The position numbers and the translations under genes are program-made. Under the pieces are notes generated by a model that worked only from the letters and a program-made list of their open reading frames with translations, did no database searches and was not told where the DNA came from. Positions 30,710-46,973 of a stretch of 64,000 bases of DNA are shown here, in pieces. This DNA is from Antennarius striatus (taxonomy: Eukaryota > Chordata > Actinopteri > Lophiiformes > Antennariidae). The stretch is from assembly GCF_040054535.1 (NCBI RefSeq), contig NC_090783.1:7274001-7338000 (forward strand). The letters are read 5' to 3'. How positions within the stretch are numbered: the stretch's first letter is position 1; every line of letters starts with the position of its first letter.

Positions 30710-31538
30710 CCTCGTCTGTCAGCCTGTCCATCACCATAGCGAACAAGAAGGGGCTCAGAGCTGATCCCTGATGCAGTCCCACCTCCACCTTGAACTCCTC
30801 TGTCACACCTACAGCACACCTCACCACTGTCTCACAGTCCTCATACATGTCCTGCACCATTCTAACATACTTCTCTGCCACTCCAGACTTCCTCATACAA
30901 TACCACAGTTCCTCTCTGGGCACCCTGTCATAAGCTTTCTCCAGATCTACAAAAACACAACTCAGCTCCGTTTGGCCTCCTCTGAATCAAGTGATTTAGA
31001 ATGAAGCACTTATTTCATGGGTGGATTTGAGGAAACCTTGTTTTTAACTTAAGAATGGGTTTCACTCAATGGCATCAGGTTTTACCAAACAGACGTCTCA
31101 ACACCAAAGAACCACTAATCTAAACTATGTCTGGGAGGCTCTTTTCATTGAAACATTTCCTCCCTCTACAGGCAAAGCAGAGTGACCCTGTCTTGTTTAA
31201 GTGATTGGTTTCTGCTGTCTGATTAGAACGCTCTGACATTTGAGACTTACAATTTATCACCCAGATCTTGAGTGCATGGGGAACAGGACATTCAGTTACA
31301 TATGAGAATACGCAGAACCATAAATTTAAATGATATAACTCCATCACATAAGCTGAACATTGAATGAGCCTTTAAAGCATAGTTATATGTATAAAATGAT
31401 TACATGATTGAGCAAGTATTGCTTATTTAACTAGGTTACTTATATGTTAAGTTTTGTCTGATTGACTAAATAACATACTCACTTTGAAGACTGTAAAGAC
31501 TATTGTGACTAAAGACTTGCAAAAACTGCAAATTTTTG
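30710..31538. repeat. block X: transposed copy of 34795-35623
   Basis: 829 bases with the same length and only a few differences from 34795-35623. The source block spans the 5' part of the RTE-like LINE, a piece of ccdc149 intron 9, the duplication junction and sod3 copy 3 upstream sequence. Because it covers several unrelated origins it cannot be a normal transposon; it is a segmental copy. The near identity means it is recent. Confidence 0.92.
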
Positions 31539-31539
31539 G

Positions 31540-32007
31540 GGCACTTAGATTATCCTCCATCGATGGAATCCCTTCTCCTTGTACCTGCAGCTTGACCCTG
31601 TTTATTAATTTACCTTTCCTGATCACCATTGCCCTGGATTTCTCGGGCTTAAATTTCATTCTGGTCCATGTTGCCAGAACTGTTAGCATCCACCTCACCT
31701 CCACAAGTTGTGGTCATCACTGTAAGGTCATCCACATAACCTCTTATTGGGGGTTGTTGGACGCCCGATTCCATATTGGGGCCTTAAGCTTTCTTCCCAG
31801 CAGCTGCTGTTAGGAGGTTTATACCCATGATGAAGAGGATGGGGGAGAATGTACAGCCAGTCATGATTCCCTTTTCCAGAGTTTGTCACTGTGTTGTAAA
31901 ATAGGCAGTTTTGAATTGTAGCTGGATTCCGCCACAGTAGCTCATGATCAATCCCTTGATGTGCTGAGGGATGAGATAATGCTCTAGTGCTGCATGGATG
32001 AGGGTGT
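31540..32007 (-). repeat. direct repeat A, copy 2 (LINE segment)
   Basis: Second copy of the 468-base LINE segment at 30239-30706. Past its right end the LINE continues (reading GVVWLDLANA on the minus strand), so this side is the natural junction and the copy 1 side meets block X. Confidence 0.92.
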
Positions 32008-32194
32008 TGGGGATTGATCCTTAGGCATTGGCCAAATCCAGCCAAACAACACCCAAGCTGCTTTTGCTGATCTTGGCCTCCCAGATCTTCTAATTGAGAA
32101 CTCAACTGTGTTCCAGACATCCAGAGAAGCCTGCAATCCCACCTTTCTGGCTAGCGCTGTTGATGTATCCGTGCTCTGTCATGTATGACAAAAA

Positions 32195-32400
32195 AATTGC
32201 TCATTTGAGGCGCACCAAGAAGGAGCTGCCTGCCACTCTACCTCCCCTGCATGCCCACAGGCCCCCTTGTGTGTGTGTGTGATACAGGGGCCTGTACTCA
32301 CATGTATGCATGCGTTTGTAATCAGTAGCTAGAGTGTGCTGTCTTAATTTCCCTTCGGGGATCAAACCAGTATATAAAATTTAAAAAAAAAAAAAAATGA
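32195..32400 (+). repeat. short retroposon-like repeat, copy 2
   Basis: Matches 21955-22160. It ends with CCTTCGGGGATCA, an A-rich stretch and a run of about 15 A. It lies inside the LINE complex. Confidence 0.55.
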
Positions 32401-32433
32401 GGTCATCCTCTTGGCCAGTACAGAAAAGAAGAT

Positions 32434-32961
32434 TGTTAGAATAATGTATATAGGTTTTCTCATATTTACTCTTTTATATTCCTTTATTCTTTGTACTACA
32501 TAGCATGACCATATAAATGTTTATATCTGTGTCTGAGTGTCCTGCTATGCATTGAGTTATTTTTCAGGGAGACAACAGTAACAATGGGATCACCGGTGTG
32601 ATAGCAGGAGGTCCCTTGAGCAGGGTGTGACCTCTGAACTGCTAATAAGGGATGTGCCTGGTTCTTGCTTCCAAACGAGAGGATGCCATAAAAAGAAGAA
32701 TGTATTACTCTTTTATGGCATCATGCCACAGACGTTGTTTTACTGTTGTTTTCTATCCCCCATCCCTTAGAAAAATTATATAAACAGGGAATGCCCTAAG
32801 AAAATAAAAGAGAGGATTCGGCAGAGGCATGTTTGAGAGCAGGTTGGAGATCTGTAACTTAGCACATCTCTGTCCTTTCTCCCCGCGAGTAAAAAATATA
32901 ACTGTTGTCTTCTCCTTTTTGTGTCTGTGTTTTAAATGTTCTAGGTTGCTTGAACCTGACA
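32434..32961 (+). mobile_element. solo LTR (fossil of an LTR retroelement), copy 2
   Basis: 528 bp with TGTTAGAATA...CCTGACA ends, flanked by AAGAT on both sides (32429-32433 and 32962-32966), a perfect 5-bp target duplication. It is related to the copy at 8327-8841. It is inserted into the LINE complex, so it is younger than that LINE. No internal region is attached. Confidence 0.88.
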
Positions 32962-33325
32962 AAGATTTTGAAATCTACACTTAAGACTGAGATTGTTCTA
33001 AACAAGTCTATGGTTGAGGAATTCTCTTTTGGCACAAAACAGCCTTATGACTTTTTACAGCATGGTGGAATAATGGCCTTCTTCCAGATCCTCTGGAACA
33101 GCTTCCACAGCCTCCGAAGGAGCAATGGGCACTGCTTGTATACCTTGTAGGGTATACCACTTGGACCGGGGGCAGATCTTGTTCTGGCCTTCTTCACCAC
33201 CTCCACCACCTGCTCTTTTCCAGGTGGAACAATGCTGTCTATGTTAGTGTGGGCATCCAGGGCCTGATTTCTGCAGGTGTCTTTGTGGGTCTCCCTCAGA
33301 AACGCCACCACATTACATTATCCCA

Positions 33326-33968
33326 ACATTATCCAAAGTTGAAATGTTATGAATGCAGCAGAAATTTTTTAATTTGTGTGTCACTACTTGAATGTACAAA
33401 TTAACATGAGAGGCTCTTCCTCTCAACTGTAATGGTGTTTATCCGTCGAGATAATTTTAGAGTGAGCAGCTGAGGTTTGGAGATACTGACTTAGCTCTTG
33501 TACATAATTGACTGCATGATGATGAGACTGGTAGACATAGGAGAAAATAGATAACATATAAAGCGTTGAGATGATCTCCAAAACTCAACATCTCACACTA
33601 AAATGATCCAAATGATTTGTTTTTCTGGAAGTGAACTGTATTGGAACGGATAGAAATGAGTCATTCTAATCAACACAGGTATGAAGATGGTACATAACAG
33701 TTATGAGAGGTATATACTTATATGAATCCCCAAAGAGACATGCAAAAAAGGACAAAAGGAAAAAGATAAGGACTATAATGACTGTAATTAGTGTGTACTA
33801 GACCACAAATGTCAATCAAACACAATAATATCAAATTTCTAATAAGTTGATGTTCACCTGGCAGGTTCCACAGGTCAGATGTTTCTAGTGCTTTCAGTTT
33901 TTTCTCCAGTTCTGCCACTCAAGTTCCAAGAATACTTAAAAGACATTCACGTTGCTGTTGATGTGTAC
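33326..33968 (-). pseudogene. ccdc149: ccdc149 fragment (intron 10 part and exon 10)
   Basis: This continues the duplicated ccdc149 segment after the LINE complex and matches 40010-40690. The exon 10 equivalent is 33858-33934, 77 bases as in the functional gene, encoding AELEKKLKALETSDLWNLPG. Upstream exons 1-9 are absent, so it cannot make a normal protein. It could still be spliced into a read-through transcript, but nothing shows that. Confidence 0.88.
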
Positions 33969-33986
33969 AATCAAGTGATTCAGAAT

Positions 33987-35069
33987 CTTCTTTTCCTTTC
34001 GGCTTTTCCCTCCAGGGGCCGCCACAGCAAATCAATTGCCTCCATCTAACCCTGTCCTTTGCATTTTCTTCTCTCACACCAACTACCTTCATGTCCTTTC
34101 ACTACATCCATAAACCTCCTCTTTGGTCTTCCTCGAGGCCTCCTGCCTGGCAGTTCAAAACTCAGCATCCTTCTACCAATATATTCACTATCTCTCCTCT
34201 GGATATGTCCAAACCATCTCAGTCTGGTCTCTCTGACTTTATCTCCAAAACTTCTAACATGTGCTGTCCCTCTGATGTACTCATTCCTGATCCTATCCTT
34301 CCTGGTCACTCCCAGAGAGAACCTCAGCATCTTCATCTCTGCTACCTCCAGCTCTGTCTCCTGTCTTTTCTTCAGTGACACTGTCTCTAGACCAAACAAC
34401 ATCGCTGGTCTCACCACAGTTTTGTACACCTTTCCTTTCATTTTAGCTGAAACTCTTCTATCACACATCACACCTGACACTTTCCTCCACCCATTCCATC
34501 CTGCCTGTACACGCTTCTTCACCTCTTTTCCACACGCTCCATTGCTCTGGACTGTTGAGCCTAAGTACTTAAAATCCTCCACCTTCTTGATCTCTTCTCC
34601 CTCTAACCTCACTCTTCCACTTGGGTCCCTCTCATTCACATGCATGTACTCTGTCTTACTGCGGCTAACCTTCATTCCTCTCCTTTCCAGGACAAACCTC
34701 CACCTCTCTAGCTTCTCCTCCACCTGTTCCCTGCTCTCACTGCAGATCACAATGTCATCTGCAAACATCATAGTCCATGGAGATTCCTGTCTAACCTCGT
34801 CTGTCAGCCTGTCCATCACCATAGCGAACAAGAAGGGGCTCAGAGCTGATCCCTGATGCAGTCCCACCTCCACCTTGAACTCCTCTGTCACACCTACAGC
34901 ACACCTCACCACTGTCTCAGAGTCCTCATACATGTCCTGCACCATTCTAACATACTTCTCTGCCACTCCAGACTTCCTCATACAATACCACAGTTCCTCT
35001 CTGGGCACCCTGTCATAAGCTTTCTCCAGATCTACAAAAACACAACTCAGCTCCGTTTGGCCTCCTCTG
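33987..35069 (-). mobile_element. RTE-like LINE, 5'-truncated, with 18-bp target duplication
   Basis: The plus-strand flanks AATCAAGTGATTCAGAAT (33969-33986) and AATCAAGTGATTTAGAAT (35070-35087) are the duplicated target, which is ccdc149 intron 9 sequence (compare 40690-40707). Inside, a 320-codon minus-strand frame (34046-35008) encodes the end of a reverse transcriptase: [11 protein letters not shown], the catalytic MMFADDIVI, FKYLGSTVQ and a C-terminal [29 protein letters not shown] segment lies just upstream of its Met. The N-terminal endonuclease is missing. The last part of the C-terminus reads out of the frame kept in the copy at 36324. RTE assignment is from memory. Confidence 0.85.
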
Positions 35070-35087
35070 AATCAAGTGATTTAGAAT

Positions 35088-36146
35088 GAAGCACTTATTT
35101 CATGGGTGGATTTGAGGAAACCTTGTTTTTAACTTAAGAATGGGTTTCACTCAATGGCATCAGGTTTTACCAAACAGACGTCTCAACACCAAAGAACCAC
35201 TAATCTAAACTATGTCTGGGAGGCTCTTTTCATTGAAACATTTCCTCCCTCTACAGGCAAAGCAGAGTGACCCTGTCTTGTTTTAGTGATTGGTTTCTGC
35301 TGTCTGATTAGAACGCTCTGACATTTGAGACTTACAATTTATCACCCAGATCTTGAGTGCATGAGGAACAGGACATTCAGTTACATATGAGAATACGCAG
35401 AACCATAAATTTAAATGATATAACTCCATCACATAAGCTGAACATTGAATGAGCCTTTAAAGCATAGTTATATGTATAAAATGATTACATGATTGAGCAA
35501 GTATTGCTTATTTAACTAGGTTACTTATATGTTAAGTTTTGTCTGATTGACTAAATAACATACTCACTTTGAAGACTGTAAAGACTATTGTGACTAAAGA
35601 CTTGCAAAAACTGCAAATTTTTGAAATACATTTCATGAACACAAAATTCACAAAAGAAATTATGTTATGTACACAACACATTCTTATAGAGCTTAAGCAA
35701 TCAAAGAACTCCAAATTAAAAAGTTAAAATTGATTCTAATATAAATTGCAGAAATAATTAAAACACTCCCTACAAGATATCAGCTGCTGTGTTTCCAGTG
35801 CTTTTACATTTCACTTTTTGATACATACATTGAAGAATAAAACCACATAGATGTGTTTTTATGAAATATTTATCCATCGTAATGTTTGACAGAATTAGGA
35901 AAGTGATAGGCAAACAATTTTAAGAGCAGCACAAATTGCACAAGCTTCTGTTTTATGAACCGTCACGACATTTGAATAAAAACGGAATCAGCTTATCTTG
36001 ATCAGAAAATCAAAAGTAATAAAAGTGCTACCGGCTGATTACGGGCACCACCACCCACGCCCCCCCGCATACCCTCCCACGGACAAAATCGTATAAAAGC
36101 CTGTGGTCTCGACTTTCAGATCATCACTGAAGGTCTGTTCACGCTG
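35088..36146. other. duplication junction and upstream region of sod3 copy 3
   Basis: 35088-35130 still matches ccdc149 intron 9 (40708-40760). After about 35130 the sequence matches the area upstream of sod3 copy 2 (21560 onward). This is the joint between the two tandem units. 34795-35623 is the source of block X. The promoter of sod3 copy 3 lies at the right end, with a TATA box at 36092-36099. Confidence 0.75.
36092..36099 (+). promoter_or_regulatory. TATA box of sod3 copy 3
   Basis: TATAAAAG stands 48 bases before the upper ATG of the first exon. The aligned bases in copy 2 read TACATGAGA. A start site about 30 bases downstream would give a first exon of roughly 40 bases. Confidence 0.65.
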
Positions 36147-36163
36147 ATGATGGGATTCTACAG
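36147..36163 (+). other. sod3 copy 3, first exon with in-frame upstream start
   Basis: ATGATGGGATTCTACAG ends at GTGAGT (36164). Spliced to the acceptor TTTCAG at 37320-37325 it gives MMGFYRSMNMLGAV in frame, as in copy 2. Confidence 0.55.
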
Positions 36164-36323
36164 GTGAGTGCTCTTCGTGGGCTGTTTGACTTGATTTACA
36201 TGGAGAAAAGTAGCTGTCCTCTTTTGAGCAGTGATGACGCTCCTCACTCTAATTTACTATACTCAGTTTTTCAGTGAAGGAAACTAAAGCTTTTATCACA
36301 TTTAGCTTTGTTTTGGTTTTTTT

Positions 36324-36629
36324 CAGGAATGAGTACATCAGAGGGACAGCACTTGTGAGAGGTTTTGGAGATAAAGTCAGAGAGGCCAGACTGAGATGGT
36401 TTGGACATGTCCAGAGAAGAGATAGTGAATATATTGGTAGAAGGATGCTGAGTTTTGAACTGCCAGGCAGGAGGCCTAGAGGAAGACCAAAGAGGAGGTT
36501 TATGGATGTAGTGAAAGAGGACATGAAGGTAGTTGGTGTGAGAGAAGGGGATTCAAAGGACAGGGCTAGATGGAGGAAAATGATTCGCTGTGGCGACCCC
36601 TGAAGGGAAAAGCTGAAAGGAAAAGAAGA
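36324..36629 (+). mobile_element. RTE-like LINE 3' fragment in sod3 copy 3 intron
   Basis: It encodes NEYIRGTALVRGFGDKVREA through RARWRKMIRCGDP and a stop, the C-terminal end of the same family as 33987-35069. The flanks AGCTTTGTTTTGGTTTTTTT (from 36304) and AGCTTTGTTTTTGTTTTTTC (from 36630) form an imperfect target duplication. Only about 300 bases were inserted. Confidence 0.82.
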
Positions 36630-37329
36630 AGCTTTGTTTTTGTTTTTTCTTGCTACCGGTACTCAGAATTTTGCTGTAGATTGAAATCTAGAACTTGTCA
36701 CCACTATAGTGAGTTTATGTAAAATGCTTATCATGACCATATAAGGCAAGGCTGGAGTTGGAGAAAATTGGATGTAAGATGTTATGACTACACAGATAAG
36801 AGAATGGATGGTTGAAAAAACAATGTGCCACGTGTGATCCACCGTTTGGTCCACTGAGCGTGGACAGTGTTTTCACCACTGTGGCATAATTAGTCCTGAC
36901 CTATCTGACATCTCGTCTTGTGGACTGTTTGTCCCACAAGACCAAGGTCATGTTAATCAAATTCCATGCTGGTTTTTCTCCCTAATTTTCATGCCTTTGT
37001 GAGGATTATGTTAATGAGCAATTTCTCTCAAAACAGTTTTCAGACAGATTACAATACAGAACTCACAAAAATTTGACAAGCATTACCAAACTTCAGTGAG
37101 ATTTATCACAAAACCTTTTCTACAAATAGATGCACAGAATTTCACAATAAATAAAAGCTATTCTCAAAGTGGACCACAAAAATGAGTGTTACTGCTGTGC
37201 TGTAAATCTTTGACACTAGTATTGTATGAAAATCACATTTACATGTAGAGTTATAGCAACATGTAAACATGCATGGATTAAGAATCTACGAGACTTTCTC
37301 TCCTAATGGTTTTAATTTCTTTCAGATCA

Positions 37330-37944
37330 ATGAATATGTTGGGAGCAGTGCTGATTGTTCTGGCAGGCTGTCTACAATGTGTCTCTGCTGACAGCAAAAC
37401 TGAGGCTCCACCCGAGGTCTTGGAGAACAAAGGTAGTTTTTATGCAGCCTGTAAAGTGAGACCCAGCTCCACACTGGCTCCCGGTCTGCCTGAGGTGTAT
37501 GGCCAGGTGTTGTTTAAGCAAGATTTTCCTGACGGTATGCTTGAAGTTCTTGTAAGCATCGATGGCTTCCCCACAAATTGTGCCATTCAGCTCCGAGCGT
37601 TGCACATCTATCAGTATGGAGACTTGAGCCAGGGGTGTGCCTCGACCGGAGACCACTACGATCCATTTGATGATGTTCACCCTGAACACGCCGGAGACAT
37701 TGGAAACTTTGAGCCCCGGAACGGAAAAATCAGTGCAGTGATACAATCTAATGCCACGATGTTTGGAAGATGGTCAGTAATTGGAAGAGCGGTGGTGATC
37801 CATGAAGAAGAAGATGATATGGGGCTAGGTGGAGACGCCGGGAGCCTGTTGCATGGAAATGCAGGAGCCAGACTCGGCTGCTGCATTATTGGAATTTCCC
37901 CCCCCAGCCACTGGAACACGGAGAGACCCAAAATAGTTAATTAA
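37330..37944 (+). CDS. sod3: extracellular Cu/Zn superoxide dismutase, copy 3, copper ligand replaced
   Basis: The main exon (acceptor ends at 37325) encodes 204 residues from the internal ATG, with an intact frame and signal peptide (MNMLGAVLIVLAGCLQCVSA). The copper-binding pair HIH is HIY: codon 94 (37609-37611) is TAT, where copies 1 and 2 have CAT. The other ligands remain (GDHYDP, DVHPEH, HAGDIGN, VVIHE), as do the disulfide cysteines and NAGARL arginine. In Cu/Zn SODs this histidine holds copper directly, so activity should be weak or changed. The tail SHWNTERPKIVN has no heparin-binding run. The open frame argues against a plain pseudogene. It is nearest to copy 2. Confidence 0.9.
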   Translation: MNMLGAVLIVLAGCLQCVSADSKTEAPPEVLENKGSFYAACKVRPSSTLAPGLPEVYGQVLFKQDFPDGMLEVLVSIDGFPTNCAIQLRALHIYQYGDLSQGCASTGDHYDPFDDVHPEHAGDIGNFEPRNGKISAVIQSNATMFGRWSVIGRAVVIHEEEDDMGLGGDAGSLLHGNAGARLGCCIIGISPPSHWNTERPKIVN

Positions 37945-39278
37945 TCTGGTCAAATTTGATCCTGATTAAATATCTGTTTTCACAGAAGCCTGGTCACAAA
38001 ACATCAAATTCTCATGGAAAAGACCCAAATCATTTTGATTATCTAAAACATTTTATTTGGCAGAAATAAATAAATCTTGCACATATTTCTTGCTCACATT
38101 CAACACATATACACGACTCTATTTAATTCCTATGTCGTGAGGTCATGTTTTTACATGAAAACCACAATGAAGATATCAGTGATGATAATCTAATAAATGT
38201 TCTGCAGATTTTGTGAGATCTTTTTATTCACGATTAACTGAAAAATGCTTGTATTTCGTCAAATAATTGTTTAGAAGTCATCTGTCAAGGAATCAGATAA
38301 AAACATGGATAAAAGAAACTGAAATAGTTTGTAATCTTTTAAAAGTGTATTGCAGAGGTGTCAACCTCATTTTTCACTGGGGGCCACATCAGCATAACGA
38401 CTGTCCTCAAAGGGCCACATGTAACTCATAAATTTAACTAAATGTAACTCAATGTAATGTAAAATGAATGTGACTACTCCTTAATGTTAAATAACTCTGA
38501 ATGTATTACTTATTCAAGTTACAAACATTACAGTTGCATCTTATTCTTAAATTTGATTTGCAATTTCAAAAACTGAATCAGTGTTTTGCACCAGCAGAAA
38601 TGTATCACAAATTAAATTCTCACCTTTGAGTCATAGAAACTCTCACACTGGTGGAGCTACAATGAATGAAACCGCATATGGAAATGCCCCAAAGCACACA
38701 AACAGCCCGGGGACTAACATCTATTTTCTCATAGATGAGACAAGACACCAGCTCATTGCAGGGCAACATGAAACACAAACAAACACACAGGCTGACAACC
38801 ACAGCTACGGACAATTTGGCGTGATAAATTCATCTAAGCTGCATGTTTTTGAGATGGGAGAAAGCCAGAAAACCTGGAGAAAACCCACGCGGACATGCAA
38901 ACATACAAACTCCACAAAAAAAGAAAATCAAACCTGGAACGTTCTTGCTGTGAGGAAAATGCGCTTCCCGCTTGTGCCAACATGCCATCAAGGATTTACA
39001 TATCTAAAAAATGTAAAAGGTTGAAGTATGTGAGAATCAAAATTGTTATCATAGATAGTTAAGTGTTCTAAATCATTCATACTACTTTGATCAAGGTTTA
39101 TAAATGAGAAAATGAGCTGTGAAGTTAAAGTTGCTGACACGTCGGTTTGGTTACTTCTTGGATTAAAACAGATGAAATCATTTTGATTTGATAAACAATA
39201 AGAGGTCCTTAGTCTCACTTTCTCCTGACTGAACAACATAAACCGTTTTAAATGCATCCTTCAACCTTTTACATTTTA
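37945..39278. other. region between sod3 copy 3 and ccdc149
   Basis: It holds the sod3 3' flank shared with copy 2 (37960-38260), a hAT-like terminal fragment near 38352-38410 (CAGAGGTGTCAACCTC, GGGGGCCACATCAGCAT) and an L2-like LINE 3' segment (38720-38995). Nothing else coding is seen. The genes sod3 copy 3 and ccdc149 are tail to tail. Confidence 0.65.
38720..38995 (+). repeat. L2-like LINE 3' segment, copy in unit B
   Basis: It contains GACACCAGCTCATTGCAGG, ACCTGGAGAAAACCCACGCG and TTCTTGCTGTGAGG, hallmarks of a common fish LINE 3' region. It matches 28260-28395 in unit A. Confidence 0.65.
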
Positions 39279-45406
<6,128 letters not shown>

Positions 45407-45600
45407 CTTCGAAAGAAAAGATTAATAATTAATGACGCAAAATCACTTTCAAATCAATGTCCTCATGCCAATTCTGGTGATCAGACTTCCTGCCATTTTT
45501 ACATCATCAAAACGGCTTAGCTAATTGAGAAAACGTAGGCTGCATCACTTCCGGCTGTCTGACGTCAAGAAAACGTCACGACGCATTTACAAACCTCGTA
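45407..45600 (-). promoter_or_regulatory. ccdc149 promoter with CRE and ETS sites
   Basis: Upstream of the start codon on the minus strand lie a full palindromic CRE, TGACGTCA (45560-45567), a second ACGTCAC half-site nearby (about 45574-45580) and an ETS-type CACTTCCGG (45546-45554, plus strand). These are typical of housekeeping, TATA-less promoters. No TATA box was seen. Confidence 0.5.
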
Positions 45601-46973
45601 CAGATGAAACTCCATATAAAAGCTAAAAAAAAAAAAGTAATAAAGGACAAAGAAATGCATTAATGACTTATCGTATACTTTAGTTTAGCAGTACTTATAG
45701 AAGTGACAGGATAATATTAAAATAGCTCTAAAAGTATCTTAATTATTGGGTCTTTTTTTTTCTTTTACAGCTTCAAGGCCAGAGCAATTAATATACATAC
45801 TAGGAAGTTATTCAAGCAATCCTGAAGTGCACAAATGATAAAGAATGTATTTACTCAATAAAACGTAGGAATATTGGTAGTAGTGGTGGTGGTATAAGTA
45901 GTAGTAGTAGTAACAAAAAAAAAACACCCCAAAACAAGTAAAACTAAGTACGAAAATGACATTGATCTCAAAGAAGGAAAGTTCTGGTTCTAGATGTAAA
46001 ACATGTTCTGGTTCAATCCATTTTGAATAGGATCAAATGTGGATTGATTCTTTTCATAGTTTAACACCTAAAAAAACCATGTACAACTGGTTGAAATATT
46101 TGGATATTAAAATAGTTTCTGGCAGACAATGCAAGACTTTAATTGGTGTATGATTGCAAGGCTAGAGATAAATTGAATCATACCTCCATTCATTCATTCA
46201 TTCATACCTCAATATCAAATGTAAAAACAAATGTGTAGGGAAACAAACCAATGCTTATAAAACGCTTTCAACACTGCTGCAGACTAAAAAACAATCATAT
46301 AATTATGTTTGCTATTGTAGCTAAAAGAAAATGTGGTCTCAGGAGGAAATGGAAACAGCACTATCCATTGAAATACGCTGCAAGAAAAGGGGAGACATTG
46401 AAAACATCTGAATAAAAAAATGTGGTTAAATGGCCTTTAATGCATGTACACAGTTGTGTCTTTAAATAAATCAAACATAATTTCTTTTTTTTATAGCAGC
46501 ACACAGTTAATCTTGTGATTGTAGTTTAGAGCAACATTCCGTTTTCTACACTTTGCATAGGAATAAAGATTATATTCAGTTTTTATTTCATGAGGCACTC
46601 ATAACGGTAGCTAGTTAAAATATTGTAGTTAGGCCAAAATCTTATTATATAATATTAAGCAAATACACTCTGTTGTATTCTGGATAAGAAGAAAATACAT
46701 TTGACAAAATGAAAGGTTTCACTCAGTTTAGAGACATTTTGCAAGTGGATCATCTGAGCAGTTTTAGATTAACTATTTGAGGACTATAATTAAATGTGCC
46801 TCCTTAATTGCTAGTAAAGCATATAATTTGCAGATACTTTCCAAAGACAATTGCCTCAAAGGAAAACTCATATCTATTTGTATAAGTAAGATAAAGTGCG
46901 AGTAAGATAAAGAGCATTTCAGATTCCTTTGTGGTATATCTATAATTTCATTAGTCATTATTTTTGCAAGACA
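45601..46973. other. intergenic region between ccdc149 and lgi2
   Basis: The stretch is AT-rich with a short AGT/GGT trinucleotide run near 45889-45912 and an ATTC run near 46192-46206. No gene or clear transposon was found. The 3' UTR of lgi2 lies at its right end. Confidence 0.6.

Larger units (their letters stand above)
28692..33325 (-). mobile_element. non-LTR retrotransposon complex inserted in the ccdc149 pseudogene
   Basis: The insert interrupts what corresponds to ccdc149 intron 10; the functional intron is continuous at about 40005. Minus-strand reverse transcriptase sequence runs from about 33311 (a KARTRSAPGPSGIPYKVYK segment) to 28700, including [19 protein letters not shown], a GYVDDLTV-type catalytic box near 31745, AREIQGN-like and KFKPEKSRAMVIRKG segments, and LTVYEVPITSVE...WLGIPPSFTSVGLY near 29960-30070. 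Clade is uncertain: a large fish LINE family I cannot name. It is split by a solo LTR (32434-32961), a retroposon-like piece (32195-32400), and an 829-base foreign block flanked by a 468-base repeat of its own sequence. Frames are broken. Confidence 0.75.

Noticed and set aside
30291-31813. Paired plus-strand frames around 30.3 and 31.7 kb
   Set aside because: They are antisense shadows of the duplicated LINE segment A, not a gene family.
34059-34856. 265-codon plus-strand frame
   Set aside because: It is antisense to the RTE-like reverse transcriptase, whose minus-strand frame has the family motifs.
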